From contig JAUFNR010000031.1 of the NCBI GenBank assembly GCA_031216915.1, forward strand, positions 124,001 to 188,000: DNA of 64,000 nt, written 5' to 3'. Origin of the DNA: Pictodentalium vernedei (taxonomy: Eukaryota; Mollusca; Scaphopoda; Dentaliida; Dentaliidae). The position numbers were made by a program, and so were the translations under genes. How positions within the stretch are numbered: the stretch's first letter is position 1; every line of letters begins with the position of its first letter. Shown piece after piece: positions 1-10,718 of the stretch. Under the pieces are notes generated by a model, which worked only from the letters and a program-made list of their open reading frames with translations, did not search any database and was not told the origin of the DNA.

Positions 1-101
1 ATTCAACCGGGACATGTTCTAAATAGCTTCCGTCAACCATTATCCCCATCTTACGTTGGGGCAGGAACTTTTTCAGCCAGTAGTGGATGTATTATTCAAT
101 C

Positions 102-438
102 GATTTATTTATTTATTGGCTAACCATGACCGTGACAGTTTTATGGGTGGAGGAAGCCGAAGTACCCGGAGAGAACCACCGAGCAACGGCGAGCAACGGC
201 GAGCAACTGTCAGCTCCCCAACATACCAACTCCACACAAGCAGGGTTAGCATTGGTTGAAGACAGATGCACTATCGACGTGCAGTACGTCTAAGTACACA
301 ACGTCACCGTGCCCCCTCGTGGGCAATGGGGGTGAAGTGTCTTGCCCAAGGACACAACGCGGTTGCCGCAGGTGGGATTCGAACCGAGGACCTCTCGGCT
401 TGCAGCCTGCATCTCTACCAACTGAGCCATCGCGCCCC
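102..438 (-). mobile_element. tRNA-derived SINE (copy 1)
   Basis: Read on the minus strand this is a SINE with a tRNA-like head near 360-437 (box A-like TGGCTCAGTTGG, box B-like GGTTCGAATCC). A body follows that carries the motif GGTGGTTCTCTCCGGGTACT, and the 3' tail is made of AATA/AAAT units near 102-118. It is the mirror copy of the SINE at 4144-4497 and lies inside the same duplicated module. No intact target-site duplication was identified, as expected if it was copied with its surroundings. Confidence 0.85.
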
Positions 439-708
439 AATGCAATCGATGCACTTATGCAATCGATGTAATAATAAATAGGCGACCCCTCCCGCCTATA
501 GCAGCATTAATTGGGGGCGTCGGGCATCCGAGCTCATCGTTCAACATTCGAATAACCTTCGTATAGTGTGATCGCAGCAATCAGCGTTCAAAATTCGGCA
601 GAATCTGAAGTTTGAAGAGAACACATCCCTAGATCATAAGTGGGATCGGTGCAATTATCGCTGGGAGGTAGTAGCCCTCGTGCAAACGACTGCTCGAGTG
701 TCCGCAGT

Positions 709-960
709 CTACATAATTATAACAACACTCAAACCAAGGAGCCCCTCCCCACCCACCCCCGGATGCTTTGATCTCTCTATATAGGAGGCAGTCGTCAGCG
801 AAGATGCGAACCTTTGATTTAAAGATGTCAGGCGGTCCATTGTTGTGACATAAGTATAAAGCAGAGGTCCTAGGACAGTACCCTGTGGGACTCCTGATTC
901 AACAGGGTCATTTTCTGAAATGTTTCCGCCAACGACTACTCTTATCTGACGTTGGGTCAT
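709..960 (-). pseudogene. LINE reverse-transcriptase scrap
   Basis: The minus-strand translation contains VESGVPQGTVLGPLL, the conserved RT block found in many non-LTR retrotransposons. The downstream part, which should carry the catalytic FADD box, is read in the wrong frame as FASSLTTASY, so a frameshift separates the two motifs. Only about 80 codons of the RT palm survive. It is paralogous to the plus-strand scrap at 3609-3872 and is part of the repeated module, so it was probably amplified as DNA rather than by independent retrotransposition. The LINE clade cannot be decided from this length. Confidence 0.8.
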
Positions 961-1011
961 GGAAGGGTGGATGCACTAATGCAATCGAGTGCACTAATAA
1001 AGACATGTAAC

Positions 1012-1026
1012 CCCCCCCCCCCCCCT
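1012..1026. repeat. Poly-C tract
   Basis: An uninterrupted run of about fifteen C, continuing into a CT-rich stretch. It sits at the same place in the module as the poly-C/poly-G tracts near 2709, 3257 and 4836. Confidence 0.9.
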
Positions 1027-1259
1027 CCCTCCTCCCATCATATAGCGGCATTAATTGGTGTTTTTGAGTATTCCAGTATTCAGCATCCTGCAATATCCAT
1101 AGTTGGAAGAGAACACAACCGCAGGTCATAAGTGGAATCGGTGCATTCATTGGAGGGGTAGCTTTCAATCGACTGTCCGAGTGTCCGTAGTATACAACAT
1201 AATACATGTAACAACACTCAAACCCAGGCGGCGCCCTTTCGCCTACATTGGTATTGATG

Positions 1260-2380
1260 AATATGTGTATTCCAGCTCAGCGCTCAACATTCGCCCAACA
1301 TTTGCGTGAAGTAAGTTCAGCGTTCAGCGTTCAGCGTTCAACATTCGGTAAAAATCTGTGCTTGGGAGAAAGAGAAAAGACATATGTCGAATCTGTGCTT
1401 TCACCCGAGGTGGACTCTTCAGGCGACGAACTGCCCATCGTCCACATGTAATAACACTCACATCTGGACGACTCCGTGTCGCATGAAGCGATATTGATGA
1501 TTTTTACTACTCCAGTTCAGCGTTCAGCATTCGACCAACATTCATATGAAGTTAACTCAGCGTTCAACATTCGTCAACATTCAGTGTGCCACGTGCCGAA
1601 TCGGTGCTTTCACCCGGGGTGTGTTCTTCATCCGACCGACTGCCAATCGTTTACATCTAACAACACTCATATCTGGGCGACCCTTCTAACCCGAGAAGAT
1701 ATTGATGATTTTTACTACTCCAGTTCAGCGTTCAACAATTCGACCAATATTCGTGTGAAGTTAGCTCAGCGTTCAGCGTTCAACATTCGCCAAAAGTCAG
1801 TGTGTCATATTCCGAATCTGTGCTTTCATCGGCGTTAGCGTTCGCGTTCAGCGTTCAGCGTTCAGCAGAAGTCTGTGTTTGGACGAAAGAGAAAAGACAT
1901 ATTATGTCGAATCTGTGTTTTCACCCGAGGTGTAGTCTTCAGGCAACGAACTGCCCATCGTCCACATGTAACAACACTCACATCTCGACGACTCCGTGTC
2001 GCATGAAGTGATATTGATGATTTTTACTGCTCCAGTTCAGCGTTCAATATTCGACCAACATTCGTATGAAGTTAGCTCAACGTTCAGCGTTCAACATTCG
2101 TCAACATTCAGTGTGTCACGTGCCGAATCTGTGCTTTCACCCAGGGTGTATTCTTCATGCGACCGACTGCCAATCGTTTACATCTAACAACACTCATATC
2201 TGGGCGACCCTTCTCACCCGAGGTGATATTGATGATTTTTACTACACCAGTTCAGCGGTCAACATTCGACCAATATTCGTGTGAAGTTAGCTCAGCGTTC
2301 GGCGTTCAGCGTTCAGCGTTCAGCGTTCGCGTTCAGCGTTCAGCGTTCAACAATCGACAATTCCGAATCTGTGCTTTCAT
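1260..2380 (+). repeat. GCGTTCAACATTCG-type minisatellite with higher-order unit
   Basis: Short units related to CAGCGTTCAGCGTTCAACAT recur dozens of times. They are organised into a larger unit that begins GATATTGATGATTTTTACTA at about 1490, 1696, 2008 and 2225, so spacings are about 206, 312 and 217 bp. Each larger unit also carries a CCGAATCTGTGCTTTCACCC segment and an AACACTCATATCTGGGCGAC segment. The repeated open frames here (runs of QRSAFNIR-like peptide) are simple products of the repeat and not evidence for a protein. Confidence 0.88.
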
Positions 2381-2619
2381 CCGAGGTCGAGGTATACCCC
2401 TCATGGGACCGGCTAGCCATCGTCTACTTCTAAGAACGCTAATATCTGGGCGTCCCCCTCTCGTCTGAAGCAATATTGGCGACTTTTAGTATTCCAGTTC
2501 AGCGTTCAACATTCGCATAACCTTGGTGTGGAGTGAGCGCAGCGCTCAGCGTTTGGCATTCGGCAGTATCTGGAGTTTGAAGAGAACACAACCATAGATC
2601 ATCAGTGGGATCGGTGCAA

Positions 2620-2907
2620 TCATCGCCGAGAGGGGTAGCCCTCATGCAAAAGACAGTCCGAGTATCCAACTCTAGTTGTAGCAACACTCAAACCTAGGCG
2701 CCTCGCCCCACCCCCCCCCCCCACCTTAAATGCTTTGATCTCTCTAATTAGTAGGCAGTCGTCAGCGAAGAGGCCAACCTTTGATTTATCGTTGTTATGG
2801 AGGTCGTTAATGTGGCATAAGAATAAGCTCGGTCCTAGGACAGTATCCTGTGGTACTCCTGATTCAACCAGATGTTCTGGATAGTTTCTGTCAACCATTA
2901 CCCCCAT
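2620..2907 (-). pseudogene. LINE RT scrap with FADD box
   Basis: The minus-strand translation contains VESGVPQDTVLGPSLFLCHI, then IND, then LFADDCLL. The catalytic Asp-Asp pair is encoded by the complement of roughly 2758-2763. This is the best preserved of the RT scraps in the first 5 kb: both the SGVPQ block and the FADD box are in one frame. It has no endonuclease, no RT fingers and no 3' end, so it cannot be functional. Clade is uncertain. Confidence 0.8.
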
Positions 2908-3329
2908 CTTGCGTTGGGTCAGGAACTTTTTCAGCCAGGGTGGCTGCCTTAATGTAATCGATGCACTTATGCAATCGATGAATTAATAAATAGGCGACCC
3001 CTCCCGCATATAGCGCAGCATTAATTGGGGGCGTTGTGCATCAGAGTTCAGCTTTCAACATTCGAATAACCTCCATATAGGGTGAGCGCTGCATTGAGCG
3101 TTCAAAATTTGCCAGTATCTGGAGTTTGAAGAGAACACATCCCTAGATCATAAGTGGGATCGGTGCAATCATCGCTGGGAGGAGGTAGCCCTCGTGCAAA
3201 CGACTGCTCGAGTGTCCGCAGTCTACATAATTATAACAACATTCAAACCCAGGAGCCCCCCCCCCCCTCCCCTCCTCACGGACGCTTTGATCTCTCTATA
3301 TAGGAGGCAGTCGTCAGCAAAGATGCAAG

Positions 3330-3560
3330 ATCCGATTCTACTTGCGACCTATGGTTGTGTTCTCTTCCAACTATGGATATTGCGGAATGTTGAGTGCTGG
3401 GATACTCAAAAACACCAATTAATGCCGCTATATATGCGGGGAGGGGGAGGTGTGTGTCTTTATTAGCGCGCTCGATTGCATAAGTGCATCGATTGCATTA
3501 GTGCATCCACCACTGGCTGAAAAAGTTCCTGACTCAACGCAAGATGGGGGTAATGGTTGA
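3330..3560 (+). repeat. Inverted-module junction
   Basis: From about 3330 the sequence is the reverse complement of the 960-1130 segment, marked by the shared stretch around GGTTGTGTTCTCTTCCAACT. This is the point at which the array switches orientation. A poly-C tract (3257-3267) lies just upstream. Confidence 0.65.
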
Positions 3561-3608
3561 CAGAAACTATCCAGAACATCTCCTGGTTGAAGGAGCATCC
3601 ACCCTTCC

Positions 3609-3872
3609 ATGACCAAACGTCAGATGAGAGTAGTCGTTGGCGGAAACTTTTCAGAAAATGTCCCGGTTGAATCAGGAGTCCCACACGGTACTGTCCTAGG
3701 ACCTCTACTTTATACTTATGTCACAACAACGGCCCGCTTGACATCTTTAAATCAAAGGTTCGCATCTTCGCTGACGACTGCCTCCTATATAGAGAGATCA
3801 AAGCATCCGGAGGGGTGGGGGTGGGTGGGTGGGGAGGGGCTCCTTGGTTTGAGTGTTGTTATAATTATGTAG
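3609..3872 (+). pseudogene. LINE RT scrap, plus orientation
   Basis: The plus-strand translation contains VPVESGVPHGTVLGPLLYTY, the RT SGVPQ block with Gln replaced by His. The FADD box is present in the DNA at about 3768-3780 but in another frame, so the ORF reads FASSLTTASY across it, exactly as in the mirror copy at 709-960. The shared frameshift supports duplication of an already broken copy. A G-rich run near 3815-3840 mirrors the C-rich run of the opposite copy. Confidence 0.8.
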
Positions 3873-4143
3873 ACTGCGGACACTCGAGCAGTCGTTTGCA
3901 CGAGGGCTACTTCCTCCCAGCGATAATTGCACCGATCCCACTTATGATCTAGGGATGTGTTCTCTTCAAACTTCAGATACTGCCGAATTTTGAACGCTGA
4001 TTGCTGCGTTCACACTATACGAAGGTTATTCGAATGTTGAACGATGAGCTCGGATGCACGACGCCCCCAATTAATGCTGCTATAGGCGGGAGGGGTCGCC
4101 TATTTATTATTACATCGATTGCATAAGTGCGTCGATTACACTG

Positions 4144-4497
4144 GAGCGCGGTGGCTCAGTTGGTAGAGATGCAGGCTGCAAGCCGAGAGGCCCTCGGTTC
4201 GAATCCCACCTGCGGCAACCGCGTTGTGTCCTTGGGCAAGACACTTCACCCCCATTGCCCACGTGGGGGCACGGTGACGTTGTGTACTAAGGCGTACTGC
4301 ACGTCGATGGTGCACCTGTCTTCAACCAATGCTAACCCTGCTTGTGTGGAGTTGGTATGTTGGGGAGCTGACAGTTGCTCGCCGTTGCTCGGTGGTTCTC
4401 TCCGGGTACTCCGGCTTCCTACACCCATAAAACTGTCACGGTCATGGTTAGCCATTGTGCAGAAATATGTGACCTCAAAAACCCCAATAAATAAATA
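4144..4497 (+). mobile_element. tRNA-derived SINE (copy 2, most complete)
   Basis: The head (about 4144-4215) resembles a tRNA: box A TGGCTCAGTTGG lies at 4152-4163 and box B GGTTCGAATCC at 4196-4206, the two internal RNA polymerase III promoter elements. The body starts TGTGTCCTTGGGCAAG and includes GGTACTCCGGCTTCC-type sequence near 4410. The 3' end is an AATA repeat at 4485-4497. The same body is used by the minus-strand copies at 102-438 and 9702-10078 and by the 5S-headed copy at 48793-49172. The body resembles the shared central domains reported for invertebrate SINE superfamilies, but I cannot name the family with certainty. Confidence 0.9.
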
Positions 4498-4835
4498 AAT
4501 CGATTGCATAATACGATTGCATAATACATCCACTACTGGCTGAAAAAGTTCCTGCCCCAACGTAAGATGAGGATAATGGTTGACGGAAGCTATCCAGAAC
4601 ATGTCCCGGTTGAATCAGGAGTCCCACGGGATAAGCAGCCATGTGACCGAGCTTGTTCTCAGTAATGCCACATTACCGACCTGCAGTGCCTGACAGCGTT
4701 AAATCAAAAGTTTGTCTCTACGATGGGGACTGCCTTCTAATTAGAGAGACCAAAGCATTAAGTGGGGCGCCTAGGTTTGAGTGTTGTTATAATTATGTTG
4801 GATACTCGGACAATCGTTTGCATGAGGGTTGACAC

Positions 4836-4859
4836 CCGCCCCCCCCCCCCCCCCCCCCC
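4836..4859. repeat. Poly-C tract
   Basis: About 23 consecutive C residues in the module equivalent of the poly-C tracts near 1012 and 2709. Confidence 0.9.
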
Positions 4860-5004
4860 GGCGATGATTGCACCGATCCCACTTATTATCTATGGTTGTG
4901 TTCTCTTCAAACTCCACATATTGCCGAATGCCAAACGCTGAATGCTGCGCACACTCCACACGAAGGATAATCGAATGTTGAACGCTGAACTGGAATACTA
5001 AAAG

Positions 5005-5530
5005 TCACCAATATCGCTTCAGGCCAGAGGGTGTCTCCCAGATATGATTGTTCTTAGAAGTATACGATGGGCAGTCGGTCCCATGAAGGCTATATCTCTG
5101 GTGAAAGCACAGATTCGGAGCTGGAACACTGAATTTTGAGGAATGTTGAACGCTGAACGCTGAGCTAACTTCACATGAATATAGGTCGAATGTTGAACGC
5201 TGTACTGGAGTAGTAAAACTCTCTAATATCACTTCAAGTGAGAAGGGTCGCCCGGATATGAGTGTTGTAGATGTAAACGATGGGCAGTCGGTCGCATAAA
5301 GGATAAACCTCGGGTGAAAGCCCAGATTCGACATATGGCACACTGAATTTTGGGGAATGTTGAACGCTGAACGCTGAGCCAACTTCACACGAATGTTGGT
5401 CGAATGTTGAACGCTGAACACTGAGCTAACTTCACACGAATGTTAGTCGAATGTTGAACGCTGAACACTGAGCTAACTTCACACGAATGTTGAACGAATG
5501 TTGAACGCTGAACACTGAGCTAACTTCACG
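5005..5530 (-). repeat. Minisatellite, inverted orientation
   Basis: The same GCGTTCAACATTCG-type units as at 1260-2380, here reading CGAATGTTGAACGCTGAAC on the plus strand. The last three units (about 5385-5530) are nearly identical and about 53 bp apart, so they were amplified recently compared with the rest. The array ends abruptly at about 5530, next to the inverted-terminal element beginning at 5541. Confidence 0.85.
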
Positions 5531-5991
5531 GACCTAAAAATAACATACTTTTAACACTTCATTTCGCGGACAGAGCAAAATAATATTGATTTTTTCGTCA
5601 AATGAATACCGCAATGTACCTCTTCCCCATAAGCGAAGGCATACTCGTCATCATGTTTTTTTTATGTTGACGAGTGACAAAACGGCAGGTAAAACGACAC
5701 AAAGATGTCTGCGCGAATGAAAATTCAAACCCTGAGTATCCAAACAACCAATCAATACAAATATTTTGAAGCATAACACACAGATGTTCCAGCTGGAAGA
5801 GGTTGGGGAGTGGGCGTGGTCCCTAAAAGATGAAAATCGCTTGGTAGTAGCAGTATCGCGTGTCTACTAATACTATGTTGTCCATATAGAGTACAAGTCA
5901 AAATGAGCTGAAGAATAACCACTACCGGTAAAAACTATAGATGTAATGTTTCCTGTACTAATAACACAATAATCGGATATAAAAATATATG

Positions 5992-7465
5992 TACATGTAC
6001 ATGTATTCTGTAACCTTTTTAACATGTTTTTGGTTTATACACAGCACGTAAGAGGGTTAATTGCATTGGGATTCCTATTGCATTATATTTTCCAATGCAT
6101 ATAAATTCAAAATGTAATTTATAATGTCCACGAAAAAATATTATTTCAGGAAAACTAATTTTTTGGGTTGACGTTGCTTTGATATGCCAAAAAACATACC
6201 CATGAGTGGTAGGAATTTACCGTCCTGGTACTATTAGTTTTTTTTCTCAAACATTGGAAACTGAATTGATAAGAATCTCCATAATCCACACACCTCACTG
6301 CCAAACCCTTAATGAACAAATTGACTGCAACTACACACATAATTCATGAATTAGCAGGTAAAAAAGTTTTTTAAAGTTTTGTACAAGCCACATAATATGA
6401 TCTATCATCGGAACAAGATTGTTCCTCCGAGGGTCACATGATTCGATGTGCTTGGGGCTTTTTGTGTAAATTTGAAAAATTTAAATTTAAATTTCCAGTT
6501 TTAATGTTATCTGTGGGTAAAGGTTTAAAAAGTAAAGTACAAAATATATTATACTACATTTTTTTGTGATCAGAGTACTACAATTGTAGATTATTTCAGC
6601 AAGTCAAAACTTCTTATTTTACATGTGTTTTATAATCACGAAATATTGAAATGTGGTTATGGCTACAGTCCAATAATTTTTAACAGAACTAATCTGTAAA
6701 TGAACAATTATTTATTTAACAACCAAGTATAGGAAATGTCTGGAAAAGACTTTTTTTGAGTATAAATGCATGATACAAGGTAGAATCATATGTTCAAGTC
6801 TACAAATACTGTATGAATGAAAATAAGTTGTAGCATAACCGCAATTAACAAAGTAGCCCACTGCCATTACACCAATAGCACAAGAACCCGAAATCATTTT
6901 CCGGAAAGCTTTCTGTGAGAGCTTTCCAAAAAATTATGTCAGGTTCTTGTGTTTTGGGGTAGCTGAAGATGCATACTAATAGTATTTCGACTCGTACTGT
7001 AAGTCAAGTGATGTCTGAATTCCACTCTGAGGTCCACTGGCTGGAATTTTGCTTGCGCAAAACAATACACATGGGAATCAACCACTGACCAAACCTGACA
7101 GCCAGTAAGAACTTGTAACTCACAAAGCAAATCTGCAGTTTAAGGAGCGCTGTTAAGTTAGTTATCTGGTGATCATCAATTGCAGATTAGCTTGTTGAGT
7201 CCCAAACTTTCTACAAACTGGCAAAAATATGTTGGAAATATATGTGTATCCACCTACTTAGAGGAGAAGTACAAAATCACCCTGTGTGTTTTGTTATGCA
7301 ATATCCATGTATGCACATTTTGGTCATGTATCCAGGGTCGGGGAGAGGGTGGAGACCCAGAGCCTGGAACTTGAGAGGGGCGGTTGGCCCAGGAGTCAAG
7401 GATCTTGGTTTCGCCTGCCCATCCTCTAGTCCAAACATGACCCGAAAGACTGTATTTTAATTTTT
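5992..7465. other. AT-rich interior of the long-TIR element
   Basis: About 1.5 kb of AT-rich DNA with no recognisable gene. Frames of about 60 codons here have no motif I recognise. A short TACATGTACATGTA run lies near 5992-6004. Confidence 0.6.
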
Positions 7466-8285
7466 ATACGCCCGTTTTGAAAAAAAAACGGGTCGTATTA
7501 TGGTATACCGCTGTCCGTCTGTCCGTCCGTCTGTCCGTCCGGTCACATGTCGTACGATAACTCAAGAACGCTTTGAGAGATTTTCGTGATTTTTAGGTAG
7601 GTGGTGTATATCGATGGAGGGAAGCTCCCTTTCGTTTAGTGTCACCGTTCGATTAGTCATTCCAGAGTTATGGGACTTCATTACTTAGAAAATTGTTTAT
7701 TTTTTACACGTCGTGCGATAACTCGAGAACGCTTTGAAAGATTTTCGTGATTTTGGTGTAGGCGGTGTATATCGATGGAGGGAAGCTCCCTTTCGTTCAG
7801 TCTCGCCGTTCGATTAGTCATTCCAGAGTTATGGGACTTTACTACTTAGAAAATTGTTGATTTTTTGCACGTCGTACGATAACTCGAGAACGCTTCGAGA
7901 GATTTTCACGATTTTTTGGTAGGTGGTTTATGTTGATAGAAGGAAGCTCCCTTTCGGTTGGTGTCGCCGTTCGATTAGTCATTCCAGAGTTATGGGACTT
8001 TATTTTTCACATGTCGAACAACAACTTGAAAATGCTTAGAGCAATTTTCATGATTTTTTGGTTGCAAGTATATGTTGATAGAAGGAATCTCCCTTTCGAT
8101 TTGTGTCGTGGTCCGATTTGTCATTCCAGAGTTATGGGTCTTTATTCATCAAAATATAGGCAATTTTCCACATGTTGGACTTCGAGCAATTTCATGATTT
8201 TTTGGTGGCAAGTATATGTAACCGGACAAATACACATGTATACTCATATTGTGTGGTTCCCTCTTGTAATTAATAACGGGCGTAT
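7466..8285. mobile_element. Nested element with CGTCCGTC block and 160 bp monomers
   Basis: The ends are short inverted repeats, ATACGCCCGTT at 7466 and AACGGGCGTAT at 8275-8285. The left end itself folds back (CCCGTTTT...AAAACGGG, 7471-7492). A GTCCGTC-rich block at about 7510-7543 follows. Then come three to four monomers of about 160 bp marked by CGATAACTCGAGAACGC at about 7554, 7714 and 7874, with a degenerate one near 8020, each containing TCCAGAGTTATGGGACTT. It has no coding capacity. The same plan is seen at 55641-56666 and 58668-58930. Confidence 0.75.
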
Positions 8286-8983
8286 CATGCGCTCATGGCG
8301 CAGCTGTTTATTTGGTTTGGTACGTCCTTTCAAAAGGCGTTCCAAAACAAAAAAATAAAATACGGACTTTCAGGCCATGTTTGACTTGGTCCCCCTCCCC
8401 CAAGGGTCCGACTCCTGTGCCAACAGTTAGGGAGGGGCTGTATCGTGAACGAAGCTATGCACTTGGCCAACTCCTGTAAATCTGGACAGCATGGTTCTTG
8501 AAGTAATAACTTTATTAAATCAACTTGACGTAACCAAGTTATCACTCCAAGAATTGTGCAGTCAAGAAAGCTATGGGCGGTAGTTCATTGGACACTCATT
8601 GATCAACTTGGAAATTTGAAACATGCTTCTAAAAAACGTCATTTTGACGGCCAAAAATAACGTGATTTTTTATCCCAAAAGCCGTTAGAAGACTCCATTT
8701 AATAACTGATTTAAAAATTTTGTTGGGGGAGAAACGCCGCCCCCTCCAACCACTCTGTGATCGATCGCGCCTCCGGCACTCGCTGTGGATGCCTTTATCA
8801 TCTGTGCAATATCCCGACATTTTTGAAAGAGGAGCCGTCACAGAATTAACCTCGGGTCCGAATTTCCTTTCCCCAGCCCTCCGTGGACCTTCCACTTCGT
8901 GGGTGTTTTTTTTGTAATAAGACAGCTTCCACTGTGTGACATGTAAGTTTGAGTTGAAGGAGAAAATAGTCAAAAGAAGAATT
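8286..8983. other. Interior of long-TIR element, no gene seen
   Basis: No coding motif, RNA gene or tandem repeat recognised. Frames up to 114 codons are open on the minus strand but without recognisable domains. Confidence 0.5.
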
Positions 8984-9701
8984 TCTATATTTTTATGTCC
9001 GATTCTCGTGTTATTAGTATAGAAAACATTACATCTATAGTTTATACCGGTAGTGGTTATTCTTCAACTCATTTTGACTTGCACTGTACAATATGGACAA
9101 AATATTAGTAGACACGCGGCACTGCTACTAGCAGACGATTTTTATTCACTTTTTAGGGACCACGCCCCCCCCCCCCCACACCCCAACTTCTTTCAGCTGG
9201 AACATGTGTGTTATGCTTGAAAATATTCATATGGGTTGGTTGTTTGGCTTCCCAGGGTTTGCATTTTCACTCACGCAGACATTTTTGTGTCATTTCTGTG
9301 AAAAATTTGCAGTTTTGTCAATCGTCAACAAAACAAAACCATGATGCCGAGCCTACCTTCCCTTGTGGGAAGGGGTTCATTGCGGTATTCATTTCACTAA
9401 AAAATCAATATTATTTTGTTCTGTCCATTAACTGAAGTGTTGAAAGTGTTATATTTTTTCTATCTGTATTAGTATTAAATCGAAAATGCACATTTTCGCG
9501 TTTCAAGCGCAACATTTTGGTTGTTTTTATCGCATGTATGACAGTCTTGACAAATAGTCTGATCGAAGTGTTTACCGGAAGCTACCTCTGACCTTTCATA
9601 TTATTAACGTCAAAGATGTCCAATCGGCAATGGGCTAAAATTCTTCAAATGAGGTAGTCGTTTTGATATTGGGCCACACTTCGGAATTACCGGGCAGTTG
9701 T

Positions 9702-10078
9702 TATTTATTTATTTATTTATTGGTGTTTAAGGTCACATACTTATGCACAATGGCTAATCGTGACCGTGACAGTTTTTCGGGTGGAGGAAGCCGGAGTACC
9801 CGGAGAGAACCACCGAGCAACGACGAGCAGCTGTCAGCCCTCCAACATCGTAACTCTGAACTCTGCACCGCAGCACATGCAGGGTTAGATTGGTTGAAGA
9901 CATGCACACCATCGACGTGCAGTACGCCACAGTACACAGCGTCATCGTGCCCCCATGTAGGCAATCGGGGTGAAGTGTCGTGCCCAAGGACACACAACGC
10001 GGTTGCCGCAGGTGGGATTCGAACCGAGGACCTCTCGGCTTGCAGCCTGCACCTCTACCAACTGAGACGCGCCCCCTC
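9702..10078 (-). mobile_element. tRNA-derived SINE (copy 3) with 12 bp TSD
   Basis: This minus-strand SINE is flanked by an exact 12 bp direct repeat CCGGGCAGTTGT at 9690-9701 and 10079-10090, which is a target-site duplication. The tail is (ATTT/AAAT)n at 9702-9720. The body contains the reverse complement of the GGTACTCCGG region, and the tRNA-like head ends at about 10077 with box B at 10015-10025. The intact duplication marks it as a relatively recent retrotransposition. A LINE endonuclease is the expected source of such a duplication; the partner LINE is not known. Confidence 0.93.
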
Positions 10079-10090
10079 CCGGGCAGTTGT

Positions 10091-10620
10091 CGAACAGGGA
10101 AGAAATGGATGGAATAGGCTTGACAAAAAATAGTGATATAATACAAGTTGAGTATTTCGGTGAGAAAATATCCACGTCGTTGAATTTCACTTGGAAAACT
10201 CCTAGAAAACCCCAGGAAACCAATGTTTCTGATAATGCCTTGCATGTAATTTTTTGTTATCGTATGGGTAAAAACTTTATTATGATTTAGTATGCCGAAT
10301 TCAGCAGCTAATCCTCTGTCGTGGCCATAGCATGTGTATAAGCTTAAATTTCGCCTATCGTTTTCAGTTTTGCTTCCCAATTCTGAAATCAAGATTGTGC
10401 AATCCCGCGTGTTTCTTAATTCCAGGTGTCGGTTAGCAGGCCCTATTATCGTTTTCAGTAAATCATGAACTTGTTTACAGCAGTAAACAAGCACGTCTCT
10501 AATTCCCTTCCCGGTATTCCAACGAGGAAAATGGTTATATAATAAATCAATCTTTCCTCTGTCTGTTTTGTTAACAAAACTTAACATATTGGTGCTTTCA
10601 GAAAAAAAATGTCTATTCAT
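10091..10620 (-). CDS. Unrecognised open frame, possibly not a gene
   Basis: A minus-strand frame starting at 10620 stays open for about 175 codons before running into the SINE at 10078. The predicted peptide has an ordinary amino-acid balance, including HFPRWNTGKG and two Cys-containing segments (YCCKQ, YTCYGHD), but I recognise no domain. It is not obviously a shadow of a repeat. Without splice signals, homologues or codon-bias support it may be chance, or an exon or transposon fragment. The SINE insertion would have truncated any original reading frame downstream. Confidence 0.25.
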
Positions 10621-10718
10621 CCAGAAAAGTTAAGTGAATTAATTTTTTGCAAGCACAGATAGTGAGCCCTCAAAGTATAATGCCGAGAGAACATTCCAGT
10701 GACGGATCATGAAATACG

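Larger units (their letters stand above)
1..5530. repeat. Composite inverted repeat array
   Basis: This block is built from the same modules used repeatedly in both orientations: an RT-coding scrap, a tRNA-derived SINE, a poly-pyrimidine run, a short GCATTAATTGG-containing spacer and a minisatellite. Positions 1-1130 match 3330-4615 in reverse complement, for example the opening bases ATTCAACCGGGACATGTTCT match the reverse complement near 4592-4612. Positions 2480-2900 likewise match 4560-5010 in reverse. The block therefore looks like an imperfect large palindrome. All open frames here are translations of repeats, not genes. Divergence between copies is visible by eye but was not measured. 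Confidence 0.8.
5541..9451. mobile_element. Non-autonomous long-TIR DNA element
   Basis: Positions 5541-5991 and about 8984-9451 are inverted copies of one another over roughly 450 bp. Landmarks shared in order are AACACTTCA, the AATACCGCAATG region, CCAGCTGGAA, the CCACGCCC segment with a poly-C expansion in the right arm only, ACCACTACCGGTA and CTATAGATGTAATGTTT. The outermost bases are TAACA...TGTTA. The interior holds no transposase-like frame. It contains a nested element (7466-8285) and otherwise AT-rich DNA. The most economical reading is a non-autonomous TIR transposon mobilised in trans. The superfamily is unknown, because a target-site duplication cannot be assigned with confidence. 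Confidence 0.75.

Noticed and set aside
1476-2468. Proteins of 60-120 residues with QRSAFNIR repeats
   Set aside because: Direct translation of the minisatellite; each unit is the same DNA in shifted frames.
4144-4215. tRNA gene
   Set aside because: Box A and box B are present, but the sequence continues into a shared SINE body and A-rich tail, is repeated in the window, and does not close into a convincing cloverleaf.
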